From positions 44,343 through 108,342 of the forward strand of contig JABAKE010000015.1 in assembly GCA_019779905.1 (NCBI GenBank): 64,000 bases of DNA, in the 5' to 3' direction. Positions 17,826 through 27,646 of the stretch are shown here, piece by piece (positions within the stretch are counted from its first letter, which is position 1; the number at the start of each line of letters is the position of its first letter). The notes below the pieces were generated by a model. The model saw nothing but the letters and a program-made list of their open reading frames with translations, was not told where the DNA came from and made no database searches. Source of the DNA: Modestobacter lapidis (GTDB lineage Bacteria; Actinomycetota; Actinomycetes; Mycobacteriales; Geodermatophilaceae). The position numbers and the translations under genes are program-made.

Positions 17826-19079
17826 ATGGGCGTCGTCGGCGGGCGGGACGAGGTGAGCGAGGCGACCGGGCCGGCGTCCTGGGAGGGCCACCGGGGCGGG
17901 GAGCCCGGGCTGCGGCGGGCCGCGACGGCGGTATTCCTCGCCGGCCTCGCGGTGTTCGCCACCCTCTACGCGCCCCAGGCACTGCTGCCCGAGCTGTCCC
18001 GCTCGTTCGCGGTGTCCCCGACGGCCTCGACGCTGGCCATCTCGATCAGCACCGCGTCGCTCGCCGTCGGGCTGCTCGTGCTCGGGCCGCTGTCCGACCG
18101 GCGCGGCCGCACCCCGGTGCTGCACGCCAGCCTGGCCGCCACGGCGGTGCTCGCCGTCCTCCTGGCGCTGACGCCGGTCTGGGAGGTGCTGCTGGTGCTG
18201 CGCGCGCTGCAGGGCTTCGCGCTGGCCGGGCTGCCGGCGGTCGCGGTGGCCTACCTGCGGGAGGAGCTGCACCCGTCGGTGAGCGGGCGGGCGATCGGCC
18301 TCTACGTGAGCGGCACCGCGATCGGCGGCCTCACCGGGCGGCTGCTCACCGGTTTCCTCACCGAGCTGGGCGGCTGGCGGACCGCGCTGGCCGGCACGGC
18401 GGTGCTCGCGGTGGGCTGCGCGGTCGCCGTCCGGGTGCTGCTGCCGCCGTCGCGGCGGTTCACCCGGGTCCCGCGGGAGGGGCGCCTGCTGCGTCAGCTC
18501 GCGCGCGGCTTCACCGACCCTGCCCTGCTGGCGCTCTACGGTGTGGCCGCGTTGCTGATGGGGGGCTTCGTCGCGGTCTACAACGCCGGGACCTTCCGGC
18601 TGGAGTCCCCGCCCTACTCGCTCAGCCCGGCGCTGGCCAGCCTGGTGTTCCTCGCCTACCTGCTCGGGTCGGCGAGCTCCCCGACGGCCGGCTGGCTGGC
18701 CGACCGGGTCGGCCGCCGGCTCGTCGTCCCGCTGTCGGTCGTCGTCATGGCGGCCGGGCTCGCCCTCACCCTGCTGGCGCCGCTGTGGGGGCTGGTGCTG
18801 GGGCTCTGCGTGCTGACGATCGGATTCTTCGCCGCGCACGGGGTGGCCAGCGGCTGGGTGGCGGCGCGGGCGCAGCTGGGTGGCCGGGCGGTGGGACAGG
18901 CCGCGTCGCTGTACTCGTTCTGGTACTACGTGGGCTCCTCGGTGGGTGGCACGCTGGCCGGCCGGGCCTGGGACGGCTCGGGCTGGCCGGGCGTCGTCGT
19001 CCTCGCCGGGGCGTGCACCGTCGGCGCCCTGCTGCTCAGCCTGGTGCTGGGCCGCACCCGCGCGCTGCAGCCCTCCTGA
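17826..19079 (+). CDS. MFS transporter, YnfM-like
   Basis: 417 residues, twelve membrane helices. Motif A appears as GPLSDRRGRTPVL and again as GWLADRVGRRLVV. The N-terminal ATLYAPQALLPELSRSFAVSP and the FYFGS-like SLYSFWYYVGSSVGG in helix 11 fit the YnfM/arabinose-efflux-like subgroup. Substrate unknown. ATG 17826 or the GTG 26 bp downstream could be the start; the intervening residues are hydrophilic. Confidence 0.85.
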   Translation: MGVVGGRDEVSEATGPASWEGHRGGEPGLRRAATAVFLAGLAVFATLYAPQALLPELSRSFAVSPTASTLAISISTASLAVGLLVLGPLSDRRGRTPVLHASLAATAVLAVLLALTPVWEVLLVLRALQGFALAGLPAVAVAYLREELHPSVSGRAIGLYVSGTAIGGLTGRLLTGFLTELGGWRTALAGTAVLAVGCAVAVRVLLPPSRRFTRVPREGRLLRQLARGFTDPALLALYGVAALLMGGFVAVYNAGTFRLESPPYSLSPALASLVFLAYLLGSASSPTAGWLADRVGRRLVVPLSVVVMAAGLALTLLAPLWGLVLGLCVLTIGFFAAHGVASGWVAARAQLGGRAVGQAASLYSFWYYVGSSVGGTLAGRAWDGSGWPGVVVLAGACTVGALLLSLVLGRTRALQPS

Positions 19080-19082
19080 CGC

Positions 19083-19122
19083 GGTGGGGGCGGTGGCCCG
19101 ATCCCGGGACACCGCCCCCACC
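19083..19122. terminator. Strong hairpin between convergent genes
   Basis: A perfect 13-bp stem (GGTGGGGGCGGTG / CACCGCCCCCACC) with a 14-nt loop lies 4 bp after the MFS stop codon and 13 bp from the stop of the opposing small gene, so it could end transcription from both sides. Confidence 0.65.
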
Positions 19123-19134
19123 GGACGTGCCCAC

Positions 19135-19335
19135 TCAGTCGGTGGCGGCGTGCTCGTCGGCCCCGGCCGGGTTCGCGTCGTCGGAGCCGACGGCCTGCCG
19201 CTCCTGCTCGGTGCGGTGCTCGAGGACCTCGTCGGACAGGTGCGGATCTCCCGCGTGCTCCTGCCGGTCCCGGGGAGCGGACTCCTCGGGGATGATCACG
19301 TCGTCGAGCGTCGGTTCGTCGTGCGGGCTGGTCAT
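19135..19335 (-). CDS. Small acidic hypothetical protein
   Basis: 66 residues, very hydrophilic and acidic (MTSPHDEPTLDDVIIPEESA start), no membrane helix or Cys motif. A GGAGGACCACG stretch just upstream of the ATG is a good ribosome site. Not recognised; codon use looks normal for the genome. Confidence 0.6.
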   Translation of the reverse strand: MTSPHDEPTLDDVIIPEESAPRDRQEHAGDPHLSDEVLEHRTEQERQAVGSDDANPAGADEHAATD

Positions 19336-19414
19336 CGTGGTCCTCCGCTCCCGGGTCCACCCTGCGCGGACCGTGCCGCCCTCCGGTAGCCAGCCGGTCG
19401 GCCGGCCAACCCTC

Positions 19415-19711
19415 TCAGCCCTGCTTGAGCTGCTCGGCGGGCAGCCACGCCTCGACCAGCACCGGACCGTGCTCGCCGGCCACGGTGTAGGCCACCCGGC
19501 CGTGCCAGCCGTCGCCCCGCTGCCGCCACTCGACCAGCAGCCCCGGCCAGACGCCGGGGGCGTCGGGCGGGTCGCGGACCCAGCAGTGCCGGCCGTGCCC
19601 CTGCCCGGCGGTCCGGCGTGCGCCGGACCGTTCGGCCGGTGGGGGAGCGGCCGGCACGCCGGAGCCGGCGGCCCGGTCGGCCAGCGAGGCCCCGTGCCGC
19701 CCCCGGTTCAT
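19415..19711 (-). CDS. Conserved actinobacterial hypothetical protein
   Basis: 98 residues from ATG 19711 (an ATG 42 bp upstream is also open). The C-terminal half has a WVRDPPDAPGVWPGLLVEWR segment, then GWHGRVAYTV and ALVEAWLPAEQL-like sequence that looks like a small beta-rich domain common in actinobacterial hypotheticals. No function is known. It may share transcription with the small acidic gene downstream. Confidence 0.6.
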   Translation of the reverse strand: MNRGRHGASLADRAAGSGVPAAPPPAERSGARRTAGQGHGRHCWVRDPPDAPGVWPGLLVEWRQRGDGWHGRVAYTVAGEHGPVLVEAWLPAEQLKQG

Positions 19712-19788
19712 GCCGCCGGCCACCGGTAGAGCATCGCACGCCCACCCGAACAAATGTTCGAGCGGACCGCGTCACCGTGGTCGGCAGG

Positions 19789-21678
19789 TCACTTCTTCTT
19801 CCGGCTGCGCCCGCCCTTGCGCTTCTCGCTCGGCAGCGCGGGCGCGAGGCCCTCGGCCAGCACCCGGGCCACCGTCTGCACGCCGGGGTGACCGGCCAGC
19901 TCCTCGACCGGCACCGGCAGCGGCAGCTGCCAGTTCGGTCGCTCGGTGGTGCCGGGCATGTTGGGGCGGCGCTCCTCGGCGAGGGCGTCGTCCAGGGTCG
20001 CCGACAGCAGCACGGACGGCGCGGTGGCCAGCCGCCGGTGCGCCGCCTCCACTGCCTCGGCCGGGGTGGCGCCCTCGGGCACGCCGTCCAGCTGCGCCAG
20101 CAGCGAGGTGCGGCCCCGCTCGAGCTCCTCGTCGGTCCCGGTGCCGTGCTCGCGCTGCTCGGCCAGGTCCGCGCCGGTCCAGAGGCCCGCCACGGTGGGC
20201 AGGTCGTGGGTGGTGATGGCGGCCATGGACCCGGCAGGCCACTGCGCGGGTGCGTCGTCCTCGAACCAGAGCAGGCGGTAGGACAGGATGCCGTGCTCGG
20301 CCATCGCCTCGCGCACGCCCTCCTCCACGGTGCCCAGATCCTCGCCGACCACGATCGCCTGCGCCCGGTGGCTCTCCAGGGCGACGATGTCGAGCAGGTC
20401 CTCGGACGGGTAGCGGACGTAGGCGCCGTCGGCCGCCGATCCCTCCGTGGGCACCCACCACAGCCGGAACAGCCCCATCACGTGGTCGACCCGCAGCCCC
20501 CCGGCGCCGGCCATGGTGGCGCGGATGGACTGGATGAACGGCTCGTAGTCGGCCGCCTGCAGCCGCCAGGGCACCAGGGGTGGGGAGCCCCAGTCCTGGC
20601 CCTGGCTGTTGAACGCGTCCGGCGGTGCCCCGACGCTGACGCCGGAGGCCAGCACGTCCTGCCAGGCCCAGGCGTCCGCGCCGCCACCGGACACCCCGAT
20701 CGGCAGGTCCTGGATGACGGTGAGGCCCTCGGTGGCCGCGGTCAGCTGGAGGTCGACCACGTACTGCAGCCAGGCATGGAAGGCGATCTCGGGATCGTGC
20801 CCGGTGACGAAGGTGGCCACGGCCCGGCCGCGCGGGTCGCGCAGCTCCTCGGGCCAGGTGTGCCAGTCGGGGCCGTGGACGTCGGCCAGGGCGCACCAGG
20901 TCGCCCAGTCCATCAACGGCTGCCCCTGGTGCCACCACCACTCGCGGAAGGGCCCCTCGTCCACGCCGGCACCGATGCCGGCGTCGAAGATCCGGCGCAG
21001 CACCCGGCGCTTGTGCGCCCAGACCGCGTCGCGGTCGATCAGCTCGGCGTCGGACAGCGCGCGCCCGGCGTCGGCCTCGAGGTCGACGCGGCCGGCCCCG
21101 GGGACGTCGAGGACCCGCAGGTAGACGGGGTTGCGGAAGCGGCGGGTGGCCGGGAGGTACGGGCTGGCCTCCTGCGCCGGTGTCGGGGCGACCGCGTGCA
21201 GCGGGTTGACCAGGACGAACCCGGCACCCTGCTGCTGCGCCAGCTCCCGGACCGCGCGCAGGTCGCCGAGGTCGCCGATGCCCCAGCTGTCCCGGCCGCG
21301 GGTGGCGTACAGCTGCACCGCCCAGCCCCAGCCGCGCCAGCCCTCGGGCAGCCAGCACCGGCCGGGGGAGACGATCAGCCGCCGCTCGCGGCCGTCGGGG
21401 GTGCGCAGCCGGTGGTAGCCCAGCGGGAAGTCCTCGGGCAGCTCGCCGTCGACGTGCCGGGTCCGCCCGTCCTCGCACTCGACGGCGGCCTCGTCCACCT
21501 CCAGCGCGTCGCCGGGCCGGGCCACGATCGGCGCGGTGTGCAGCAGGTCGGCGGGCGGTTCCCCGATCACCTGCCGCATCCGCTCGATGGTCTCGGGGGC
21601 GATGGTGTGCTCGGTGTCCAGGGCGTCGAGCCAGCTGGCGTCGATGCCCCAGGCGTCCGTCGTCGGCTGTGCAGTCAC
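19789..21678 (-). CDS. malQ: 4-alpha-glucanotransferase (amylomaltase)
   Basis: 629 residues, GH77 family. Conserved regions include WGWAVQLYATRGRDSWGIGDLGDL, NPLHAVAPTPAQEASPYLP, LRVDHVMGLFRLWWVP (catalytic Asp in RVDH), VVGEDLGTVE (acid/base region) and THDLPTVAGLW. It transfers maltosyl or longer glucan segments in glycogen/maltodextrin metabolism. GGAAGGAT seven bases before the GTG at 21678 fixes the start. The tail is Lys/Arg-rich (KRKGGRSRKKK). Divergent to the EF-G-like gene. Confidence 0.95.
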   Translation of the reverse strand: MTAQPTTDAWGIDASWLDALDTEHTIAPETIERMRQVIGEPPADLLHTAPIVARPGDALEVDEAAVECEDGRTRHVDGELPEDFPLGYHRLRTPDGRERRLIVSPGRCWLPEGWRGWGWAVQLYATRGRDSWGIGDLGDLRAVRELAQQQGAGFVLVNPLHAVAPTPAQEASPYLPATRRFRNPVYLRVLDVPGAGRVDLEADAGRALSDAELIDRDAVWAHKRRVLRRIFDAGIGAGVDEGPFREWWWHQGQPLMDWATWCALADVHGPDWHTWPEELRDPRGRAVATFVTGHDPEIAFHAWLQYVVDLQLTAATEGLTVIQDLPIGVSGGGADAWAWQDVLASGVSVGAPPDAFNSQGQDWGSPPLVPWRLQAADYEPFIQSIRATMAGAGGLRVDHVMGLFRLWWVPTEGSAADGAYVRYPSEDLLDIVALESHRAQAIVVGEDLGTVEEGVREAMAEHGILSYRLLWFEDDAPAQWPAGSMAAITTHDLPTVAGLWTGADLAEQREHGTGTDEELERGRTSLLAQLDGVPEGATPAEAVEAAHRRLATAPSVLLSATLDDALAEERRPNMPGTTERPNWQLPLPVPVEELAGHPGVQTVARVLAEGLAPALPSEKRKGGRSRKKK

Positions 21679-21829
21679 GGGCCGATCCTTCCTGGCGTAC
21701 CCGCCGGGCGCAGGGTGGGCGTCCGTGGCGGCGGTCTCTCCCTCCGGTGGCGCGCGGCCCCTTGTCCCCGCGGGGCCGGAGGGCCAGGCTGGGCGGACAG
21801 GGGGACGACGACGTCTTCGCGGAGGTCCG

Positions 21830-23929
21830 ATGGGCAGTCGCAATCGCACCGACAACAGCCGTGAGCAGTCCGGCGCGCCCGCCCCACGCCCACCGGAGCG
21901 GGTGCGCAACGTGGCACTGGTGGGCCGGGCCGGTGCGGGGAAGACCACGCTGGCCGAGGCGCTGGTGGTCGCCACCGGCGCGCTGCTGCGGGCCGGCCGG
22001 GTCGAGGACGGCACGACCTGCCTGGACACCGAGGACGTCGAGGTCCGGCTGCAGCACTCGGTGTCGCTGCACGCCGCGACCGTCGAGCACGCCGGGCACC
22101 GGCTCACGCTGCTCGACACCCCGGGGGCGCCGGACTTCCTGGGTGACGTGCGCGCCGCGCTGCGCGCCGCGGACGCGGCGCTGTTCGTGGTCTCCGCCGT
22201 GGCGGGCGTCGACGCGGGCACCGAGCTGCTGTGGGACGAGTGCCGCGCCGTCGGCCTGCCGCGGGCCGTGGTCGTCACCCAGGTCGACCGGCCGCGCGCC
22301 GACGTCGCCGAGGTGGTGCGCAGCTGCCGGGAGCGCTTCGGGGCCGGTGTCCACCTGCTGCAGCTCGTCGAGCGCGGGCCCGACGGCACGCCGCAGCCGG
22401 CGGTGTCCCTCCTGGAGCCCCAGCCGGGCCACCCGGAGGCCGCCCGGCTGCGGGCGGAGCTGATCGAGGCCGTCATCGCCGAGAGCGAGGACGAGACCCT
22501 GATGGACCGGTACCTCGCCGGCGAGGAGGTCTCCGGCGCCGAGGTCGCCGCCGACCTCGGAACGGCGGTCGTGCGGGGGGAGCTGCACCCGGTGGTCTGC
22601 GTCGCCCCGCTGACCGGGACCGGCGTGCGGGAGCTGCTGGACCTGGTCGTGGCGGCGTTCCCCGCGCCGCTGCAGCGACCGTGCCCGCAGCTCACCGACC
22701 TCGCCGGGCGCCCGCTGCCCCCGCTGGGCTGCGACCCGGACGGCCCGCTGGTCGCCGAGGTGGTGCGCACGACGACCGACCCCTACCTCGGCCGGGTCTC
22801 GCTGGTCCGGGTCTTCTCCGGCACCCTGCGCCCGGACGTGGCGCTGCACGTCTCCGGGCACGGGCTGGCCGACTGGGGTCATCCCGACCACGACGCCGAC
22901 GAGCGGATCGGCGCGCTGTCCAGCGCACTGGGTGCCACGCTGCGTCCGGTGCCCGAGTGCCCGGCGGGTGACATCTGCGCGGTCGCCCGGCTGTCCAGCG
23001 CGGAGACCGGCGACACGCTGTCCAGCCCGGAACGCCCGGTGCTGGTGCCGCCCTGGCAGCTGCCCGAGCCGCAGCTGCCGGTGGCCGTGGAGGCGCCGTC
23101 GCGGGCCGACGAGGACCGGCTGTCCGCCGCGCTGACCCGGCTGCTGGCCGAGGATCCGACGATCCGGCTGGAACGGCGCAGCGACACCGGTCAGGTGCTG
23201 CTGTGGTGCGTCGGCGACGCCCACGCCGAGGTGCTGCTGGACCGGCTGCGCCACAAGTACGGCGTGGCGGTGCAGACCCCGCCGGTCCGGGTGCCGCTGG
23301 TGGAGACGCTGGCCGGCCCGGCGACGGTCACCGCCCGGCACGTCAAGCAGTCCGGTGGGCACGGCCAGTACGCCGTCGTTGTGCTGGAGGGCCGGCCGGG
23401 CCCGCCCGGGTCGGGGATCACCTTCGACCAGCGGGTGGTCGGTGGCGCGGTGCCCACCCACTTCCACGGCAGCGTGGAGAAGGGCGTGCGCACGCAGGCC
23501 GCCGCCGGCGTCGGGCACGACCGGCCGCTGGTCGACGTCGCGGTCACCCTGGTCGACGGCAAGGCGCACTCGGTCGACTCCTCCGACGCCGCCTTCCAGG
23601 CCGCCGGCGCCCTGGGCGTGCGCGAGCTGGTCGCGGCCGCGGGCACCCGGGTGCTCGAGCCGTGGTGCGCCGTGGCGGTCACGGTGCCGGCCGAGCACGT
23701 CGGATCGGTGCTCGGCGACCTGTCCGGCCGGCGGGCCCGGGTCACCGGCAGCACGCCCGATCCCGAGCAGGATCGGACGACGATCACCGCGGAGGTGCCC
23801 GAGCGGGAGCTGCTCGACTACGCCGGCGCGCTGCGGGCGGTCGCGCACGGCACCGGATCGTTCCGGCGCCGGCCACTGGGCCACGAGCCCGCCCCGGCGT
23901 CCGTCGTCGCGGAGCTGCAACCGGCCTGA
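21830..23929 (+). CDS. EF-G-like GTPase (EF-G2 type)
   Basis: 699 residues with the EF-G domain order. The G1 loop is GRAGAGKTT (32-40) and G3 is DTPG (96-99). The usual NKxD G4 motif is replaced by TQVD (150-153), as in other actinobacterial EF-G2 proteins. Domain IV retains HVKQSGGHGQYAVVV. Such paralogues bind GTP but are not the main translocase; their role is unclear. GGAGG precedes the ATG. Confidence 0.88.
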   Translation: MGSRNRTDNSREQSGAPAPRPPERVRNVALVGRAGAGKTTLAEALVVATGALLRAGRVEDGTTCLDTEDVEVRLQHSVSLHAATVEHAGHRLTLLDTPGAPDFLGDVRAALRAADAALFVVSAVAGVDAGTELLWDECRAVGLPRAVVVTQVDRPRADVAEVVRSCRERFGAGVHLLQLVERGPDGTPQPAVSLLEPQPGHPEAARLRAELIEAVIAESEDETLMDRYLAGEEVSGAEVAADLGTAVVRGELHPVVCVAPLTGTGVRELLDLVVAAFPAPLQRPCPQLTDLAGRPLPPLGCDPDGPLVAEVVRTTTDPYLGRVSLVRVFSGTLRPDVALHVSGHGLADWGHPDHDADERIGALSSALGATLRPVPECPAGDICAVARLSSAETGDTLSSPERPVLVPPWQLPEPQLPVAVEAPSRADEDRLSAALTRLLAEDPTIRLERRSDTGQVLLWCVGDAHAEVLLDRLRHKYGVAVQTPPVRVPLVETLAGPATVTARHVKQSGGHGQYAVVVLEGRPGPPGSGITFDQRVVGGAVPTHFHGSVEKGVRTQAAAGVGHDRPLVDVAVTLVDGKAHSVDSSDAAFQAAGALGVRELVAAAGTRVLEPWCAVAVTVPAEHVGSVLGDLSGRRARVTGSTPDPEQDRTTITAEVPERELLDYAGALRAVAHGTGSFRRRPLGHEPAPASVVAELQPA

Positions 23930-23942
23930 ACCGGATCCGGCG

Positions 23943-25247
23943 TCAGCGCGGCAGCCAGTCGGCGCCGGCCGGGTGGACCGGTACCGGACCGGACCGCCAG
24001 GTCGGCGCGCCCGGTGGGCGGACCACGGTGAGCCGGCCGGCCGGGGTGTCCAGTTCGGCGAGGTACGGCGCCGGGTCGACGGCCCCGCTACCGGTCGCCA
24101 CTCCGCGGGGCGCGGTCAGCAGCCAGTGCGCGAGCTGGGCGAGGGACAGCTCGCCGTGCCAGCTGCCGCCCTGCCGGGCCGACTCGCGCAGCGCCCGCAG
24201 CACGGTGGCCGCGATCAGGTGCCCGGCCGCGTGGTCCAGCGCCTGCGCCGGGAGCACCCCGGGTCTGCCGTCGTCCCCGGCGGTGACCGAGGCGATGCCG
24301 GTGGCGGCCTGCACGATCGAGTCGAAACCGCGCCGGTGCGCCCACGGGCCGGCCGCACCCCAGGCCGACAGCGAGACCACCACGAGACCCGGGTGCCGCT
24401 CGGCCAGCAGCTCCGGGGCCAGCCCGTGCGCGGCGAGCGCGCCGGGGCGGTGGCCCTGGACCAGCACGTCGGCCCGGGACAGCAGGTCCTCGAACCGAGC
24501 CCGGTCGCCGGCGGAGGCCAGGTCCAGCGTCGTGTGCCGCTTCCCCGGCCCGGTGTCCAGCGCCGCTGCCGGGTCCTCCGGCAGTCGCGGGCTCTCGATG
24601 CGGAGCACGTCGGCGCCGTCGGCGGCCAGCGTGCGGGTGCCGACCGGGCCGGCGATGACCCGGGTCAGGTCCAGCACGCGCAGCCCGTGCACCTGACGGG
24701 ACCGTGCGGATGCCGGCCCGGCCGGCCGCAGCCGCAGCAGCGGCAGCTCCCACGCGGCGGCTCCCTGCGGCGAGCCGGCCCACTCCTCGGGTGTCCGGAC
24801 GGCGGCCGCGATCCCGCCGGCCGCGACCACCGACTCGGCCACCTCGGCGCTGGTCCGCCCGGCGATCGCCGTCACCGGGTCGGGGCCGAGGGCGGCCAGC
24901 GCGGCGTCCCGGTGCCACGGGTAGTTGGCGTGCAGCCGGATCCAGCCGTCGGCGGTGCGGTGGAAGCGGGACAGCGGGGCGAACCCGGCCCCGGCCGGCA
25001 TCCCGTCGAGTCGCAGGAAGCGCTCGCTGCGGAAGGCGATCCCGACGTGGGCGGCGTCCACCGCCACCGGCCCCGGGCCACGGTCGCCGGCGGCCAGCTC
25101 CCGGGCGGCCAGCCGCTGGGCGGCGACGGCGCCGGTGGCCAGTGCGCCGACCGGCAGCACCGACCGCAGCCCGGTCGAACCGGAGACGGTGACCAGCGGC
25201 AGTAGCCCCGGGGCGCCGCCCAGCGCCGCCCAGGCCTGTTCCAGCAT
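23943..25247 (-). CDS. CaiB/BaiF (class III) CoA-transferase family protein
   Basis: 434 residues. The C-terminal half carries the family core: LRVLDLTRVIAGPVGTRTLA with the Asp/Arg motif, ADVLRIESPR, LDLASAGDRARFEDLLSRADV and GFDSIVQAATGIA. The N-terminal 180 residues resemble a second, degenerate copy (ERFLRLDG..., RFHRTADGWIRLHANYPWH). Members transfer CoA between carboxylates; the substrate is unknown. GGAGGAG precedes ATG 25247. Confidence 0.83.
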   Translation of the reverse strand: MLEQAWAALGGAPGLLPLVTVSGSTGLRSVLPVGALATGAVAAQRLAARELAAGDRGPGPVAVDAAHVGIAFRSERFLRLDGMPAGAGFAPLSRFHRTADGWIRLHANYPWHRDAALAALGPDPVTAIAGRTSAEVAESVVAAGGIAAAVRTPEEWAGSPQGAAAWELPLLRLRPAGPASARSRQVHGLRVLDLTRVIAGPVGTRTLAADGADVLRIESPRLPEDPAAALDTGPGKRHTTLDLASAGDRARFEDLLSRADVLVQGHRPGALAAHGLAPELLAERHPGLVVVSLSAWGAAGPWAHRRGFDSIVQAATGIASVTAGDDGRPGVLPAQALDHAAGHLIAATVLRALRESARQGGSWHGELSLAQLAHWLLTAPRGVATGSGAVDPAPYLAELDTPAGRLTVVRPPGAPTWRSGPVPVHPAGADWLPR

Positions 25248-25341
25248 GCTCGGCTCCTCCCGTCCCCCGGGAGCCTGCCAGCCGAGGGCTTCGCCGAACC
25301 CGTCCGGTTGGATCACCGAGGCGCGGGGAAGGTGACGGGGC

Positions 25342-25482
25342 GTGACCGAAGCCCAGGAGATCCCGGAAGTTGCCCAGCGGTTGGCGGAGGACCTGGAGCC
25401 GGGGCGGCACCGCGCTCCGTCCGAGGGGGTTCCGCAGGACCTGCCCGACGACGCGGACGTCGAGGAGGGCCACGCCACCTGA
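25342..25482 (+). CDS. Very small acidic hypothetical protein
   Basis: 46 residues from a GTG, starting VTEAQEIPEVAQRLAEDLEP and ending in an Asp/Glu-rich tail. GGAAGG lies about ten bases upstream. No close family is recognised, but the codon-position GC pattern looks coding and it lies in its own gap between the CoA transferase and the next small gene. Confidence 0.45.
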   Translation: MTEAQEIPEVAQRLAEDLEPGRHRAPSEGVPQDLPDDADVEEGHAT

Positions 25483-25621
25483 CGCCCGCCCACCGGCGAT
25501 CGGCCGTCCGGTCCTGGATCGGACGGCAGTCGTCCGCAGACATCCGCCCGAGGAGAGCCGCGACCGGGCGGGCCCGCCCGCACGGCGGCGCTGCCACCGT
25601 GCGTCCCCTGGAGGTATGGCA

Positions 25622-25768
25622 GTGACCGACTCACCCCGCGACCGCGACCACGCCGACGAGAAGGGGCGGATGCCCCGCAACCGTGCCCGGACGCTGATCC
25701 TGTTGACCCTGCTGGTGATCTTCGTCGTGGCCTTCGGGTACATGCTGGTGGTGTCGCAGACGGGGTAA
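25622..25768 (+). CDS. Small single-pass membrane protein
   Basis: 48 residues: a charged N-terminus (VTDSPRDRDHADEKGR), a basic patch and one membrane helix (TLILLTLLVIFVVAFGYML). GGAGG at 25610-25614 is better placed for the GTG at 25622 than for the ATG at 25616. It lies 95 bp upstream of the NAGGN genes; a link is not shown. Confidence 0.55.
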   Translation: MTDSPRDRDHADEKGRMPRNRARTLILLTLLVIFVVAFGYMLVVSQTG

Positions 25769-25863
25769 CGGCTGACCGGCCGGCACCCCCTGGTCGAAAG
25801 ACCGCTTGCTGGCGGAGCCCTGCTGATGCCGGCTCCGTGACCGACTGAGAGAAGAGGTGCCCC

Positions 25864-27645
25864 ATGTGTGGCCTGTGCGGCGACATCACGTTCGACGGCA
25901 CGGCGGCCGACACCGCGGCGGTCGCCCGGATGGTCGAGGAGCTGGTTCCGCGGGGTCCCGACGGGCAGGGGGTCTGGGACGTGGGCCGCGTCGCCTTCGG
26001 CCACCGTCGGCTCAGCGTCATCGACCTGTCCCAGAACGGCGCGCAACCGATGGTCGACGAGGAGCTGGGCCTGACGGCGGTCTTCAACGGCTGCATCTAC
26101 GACCATGCCGAGCTGCGCGCCGAGCTGACCGCGCTCGGTCACCGGTTCCGCTCCACCAGCGACACCGAGGTGGTGCTGAAGGGGTACGCCCAGTGGGGCA
26201 CGGCCGTGGTCGACCACCTGCACGGCATGTTCGCCTTCGTCCTGCACGAGCGGGACTCCGGGCGGGTGGTGCTGGCCCGTGACCGGCTGGGCATCAAACC
26301 GCTCTACCTGGCCGAGACCCCGGGCCGGTTGCGGTTCGCCTCCACGGTGCCGGCGCTGCTGCGGGCCGGTGGCATCGACACCTCCGTCGACCCGGTGGCG
26401 CTGCACCACTATCTGACCTGGCACGCCGTGGTGCCCGCGCCGCGCACCATCCTCAACGGCGTCCGGAAGCTGCCGCCGGCCACCGTCCGCGTGGTCGAGG
26501 CCGACGGTTCGAGCACCGACCACCGGTACTGGCAGCCCCGGTACGAGCGCCGCCCGGAGCACGCCGGCTGGTCGGCCCGGGACTGGGAGGACGCGATCGA
26601 GGACGCGCTGCGGGTGGCGGTGCGCCGTCGGCTGGTCGCCGACGTCCCGGTCGGTGTCCTGCTCTCCGGTGGCCTGGACTCCAGCCTCATCGTCGGCCTG
26701 CTCGCCGAGGAGGGGCAGACCGGCCTGGCGACCTACAGCATCGGCTTCGACGCGGTGGCGGGGCAGGAGGGCGACGAGTTCCGGTACTCCGACGTCATCG
26801 CCGAGCGGTTCGGCACCGACCACCACCGGATCCGGGTCGGTTCCGACGAGCTGGTCGGCGCCCTGGGGCACGCCGTCGGCGCGATGAGCGAGCCGATGGT
26901 CAGCCACGACGCCGTCGCCTTCGACCTGCTGAGCGAGCGGGTCAGCGAGTCCATCCGGGTGGTGCAGTCCGGGCAGGGCGCGGACGAGGTGTTCGCCGGT
27001 TACCACTGGTACCCGCCGTTGGCCGGGGTCGGCCGGCAGGAGGCGGTCGCCACCTACGCCCGGAGCTTCTTCGACCGCGACCACGCCGCCATGCAGCAGG
27101 TCGTCGCCGACCGGTACGCCCTTGCGGACGATCCCAGCCTCGCCTTCGTCCGGGAGCACATGAGCGCACCGGGCGCGGAGACCGCGGTGGACGCCGCGCT
27201 GCGCCTGGACAGCGAGGTGATGCTCGTCGACGACCCGGTCAAGCGGGTGGACAACATGTCCATGGCCTGGGGCATCGAGGCCCGGGTGCCCTTCCTCGAC
27301 CACGACCTGGTCGAGCTGGCTGCGGCCTGCCCGCCGGAGCTGAAGCTGGCCCAGGACGGCAAGGGGGTGCTCAAGTCGATCGGCCGCCGGATCATCCCGC
27401 CGGAGGTCATCGACCGGCCCAAGGGCTACTTCCCGGTCCCGGCGATCACCCACCTGGAGGGGAAGGTGCTCGACACCGTCCGCGATGCCCTCGCCAGCAA
27501 CGCGGCCCGCGACCGGGGCCTCTTCCGCCCCGAGTACGTCCAGCACCTGCTGGCCGGCCCCAACGCCGCGCTCACCCCGTTGCGGGGCAACCAGCTCTGG
27601 CAACTGGGGCTGCTGGAGATGTGGCTGCAGGAGAACGGCGCCTGA
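25864..27645 (+). CDS. asnO: N-acetylglutaminylglutamine amidotransferase (asparagine synthetase-like)
   Basis: 593 residues, class II glutamine amidotransferase plus synthetase. Cys2 (MCGLCG) is the glutaminase nucleophile; RGPDGQG and FNGCIYDH are the glutaminase motifs; SGGLDSS (268-274) is the PP-loop of the ATP-dependent amidation domain. Directly followed by ngg (1-nt gap), which identifies it as the enzyme amidating N-acetylglutaminylglutamine to the osmolyte NAGGN, as described in Sinorhizobium and Pseudomonas. AAGAGG sits 6 bp before the ATG. The M42-type peptidase that often accompanies this pair is absent here. Confidence 0.9.
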   Translation: MCGLCGDITFDGTAADTAAVARMVEELVPRGPDGQGVWDVGRVAFGHRRLSVIDLSQNGAQPMVDEELGLTAVFNGCIYDHAELRAELTALGHRFRSTSDTEVVLKGYAQWGTAVVDHLHGMFAFVLHERDSGRVVLARDRLGIKPLYLAETPGRLRFASTVPALLRAGGIDTSVDPVALHHYLTWHAVVPAPRTILNGVRKLPPATVRVVEADGSSTDHRYWQPRYERRPEHAGWSARDWEDAIEDALRVAVRRRLVADVPVGVLLSGGLDSSLIVGLLAEEGQTGLATYSIGFDAVAGQEGDEFRYSDVIAERFGTDHHRIRVGSDELVGALGHAVGAMSEPMVSHDAVAFDLLSERVSESIRVVQSGQGADEVFAGYHWYPPLAGVGRQEAVATYARSFFDRDHAAMQQVVADRYALADDPSLAFVREHMSAPGAETAVDAALRLDSEVMLVDDPVKRVDNMSMAWGIEARVPFLDHDLVELAAACPPELKLAQDGKGVLKSIGRRIIPPEVIDRPKGYFPVPAITHLEGKVLDTVRDALASNAARDRGLFRPEYVQHLLAGPNAALTPLRGNQLWQLGLLEMWLQENGA

Positions 27646-27646
27646 G

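Noticed and set aside
19772..23920. 1382-codon open frame on the minus strand
   Set aside because: It covers malQ and the EF-G2-like gene out of frame and has shadow composition; the real genes have recognisable motifs.
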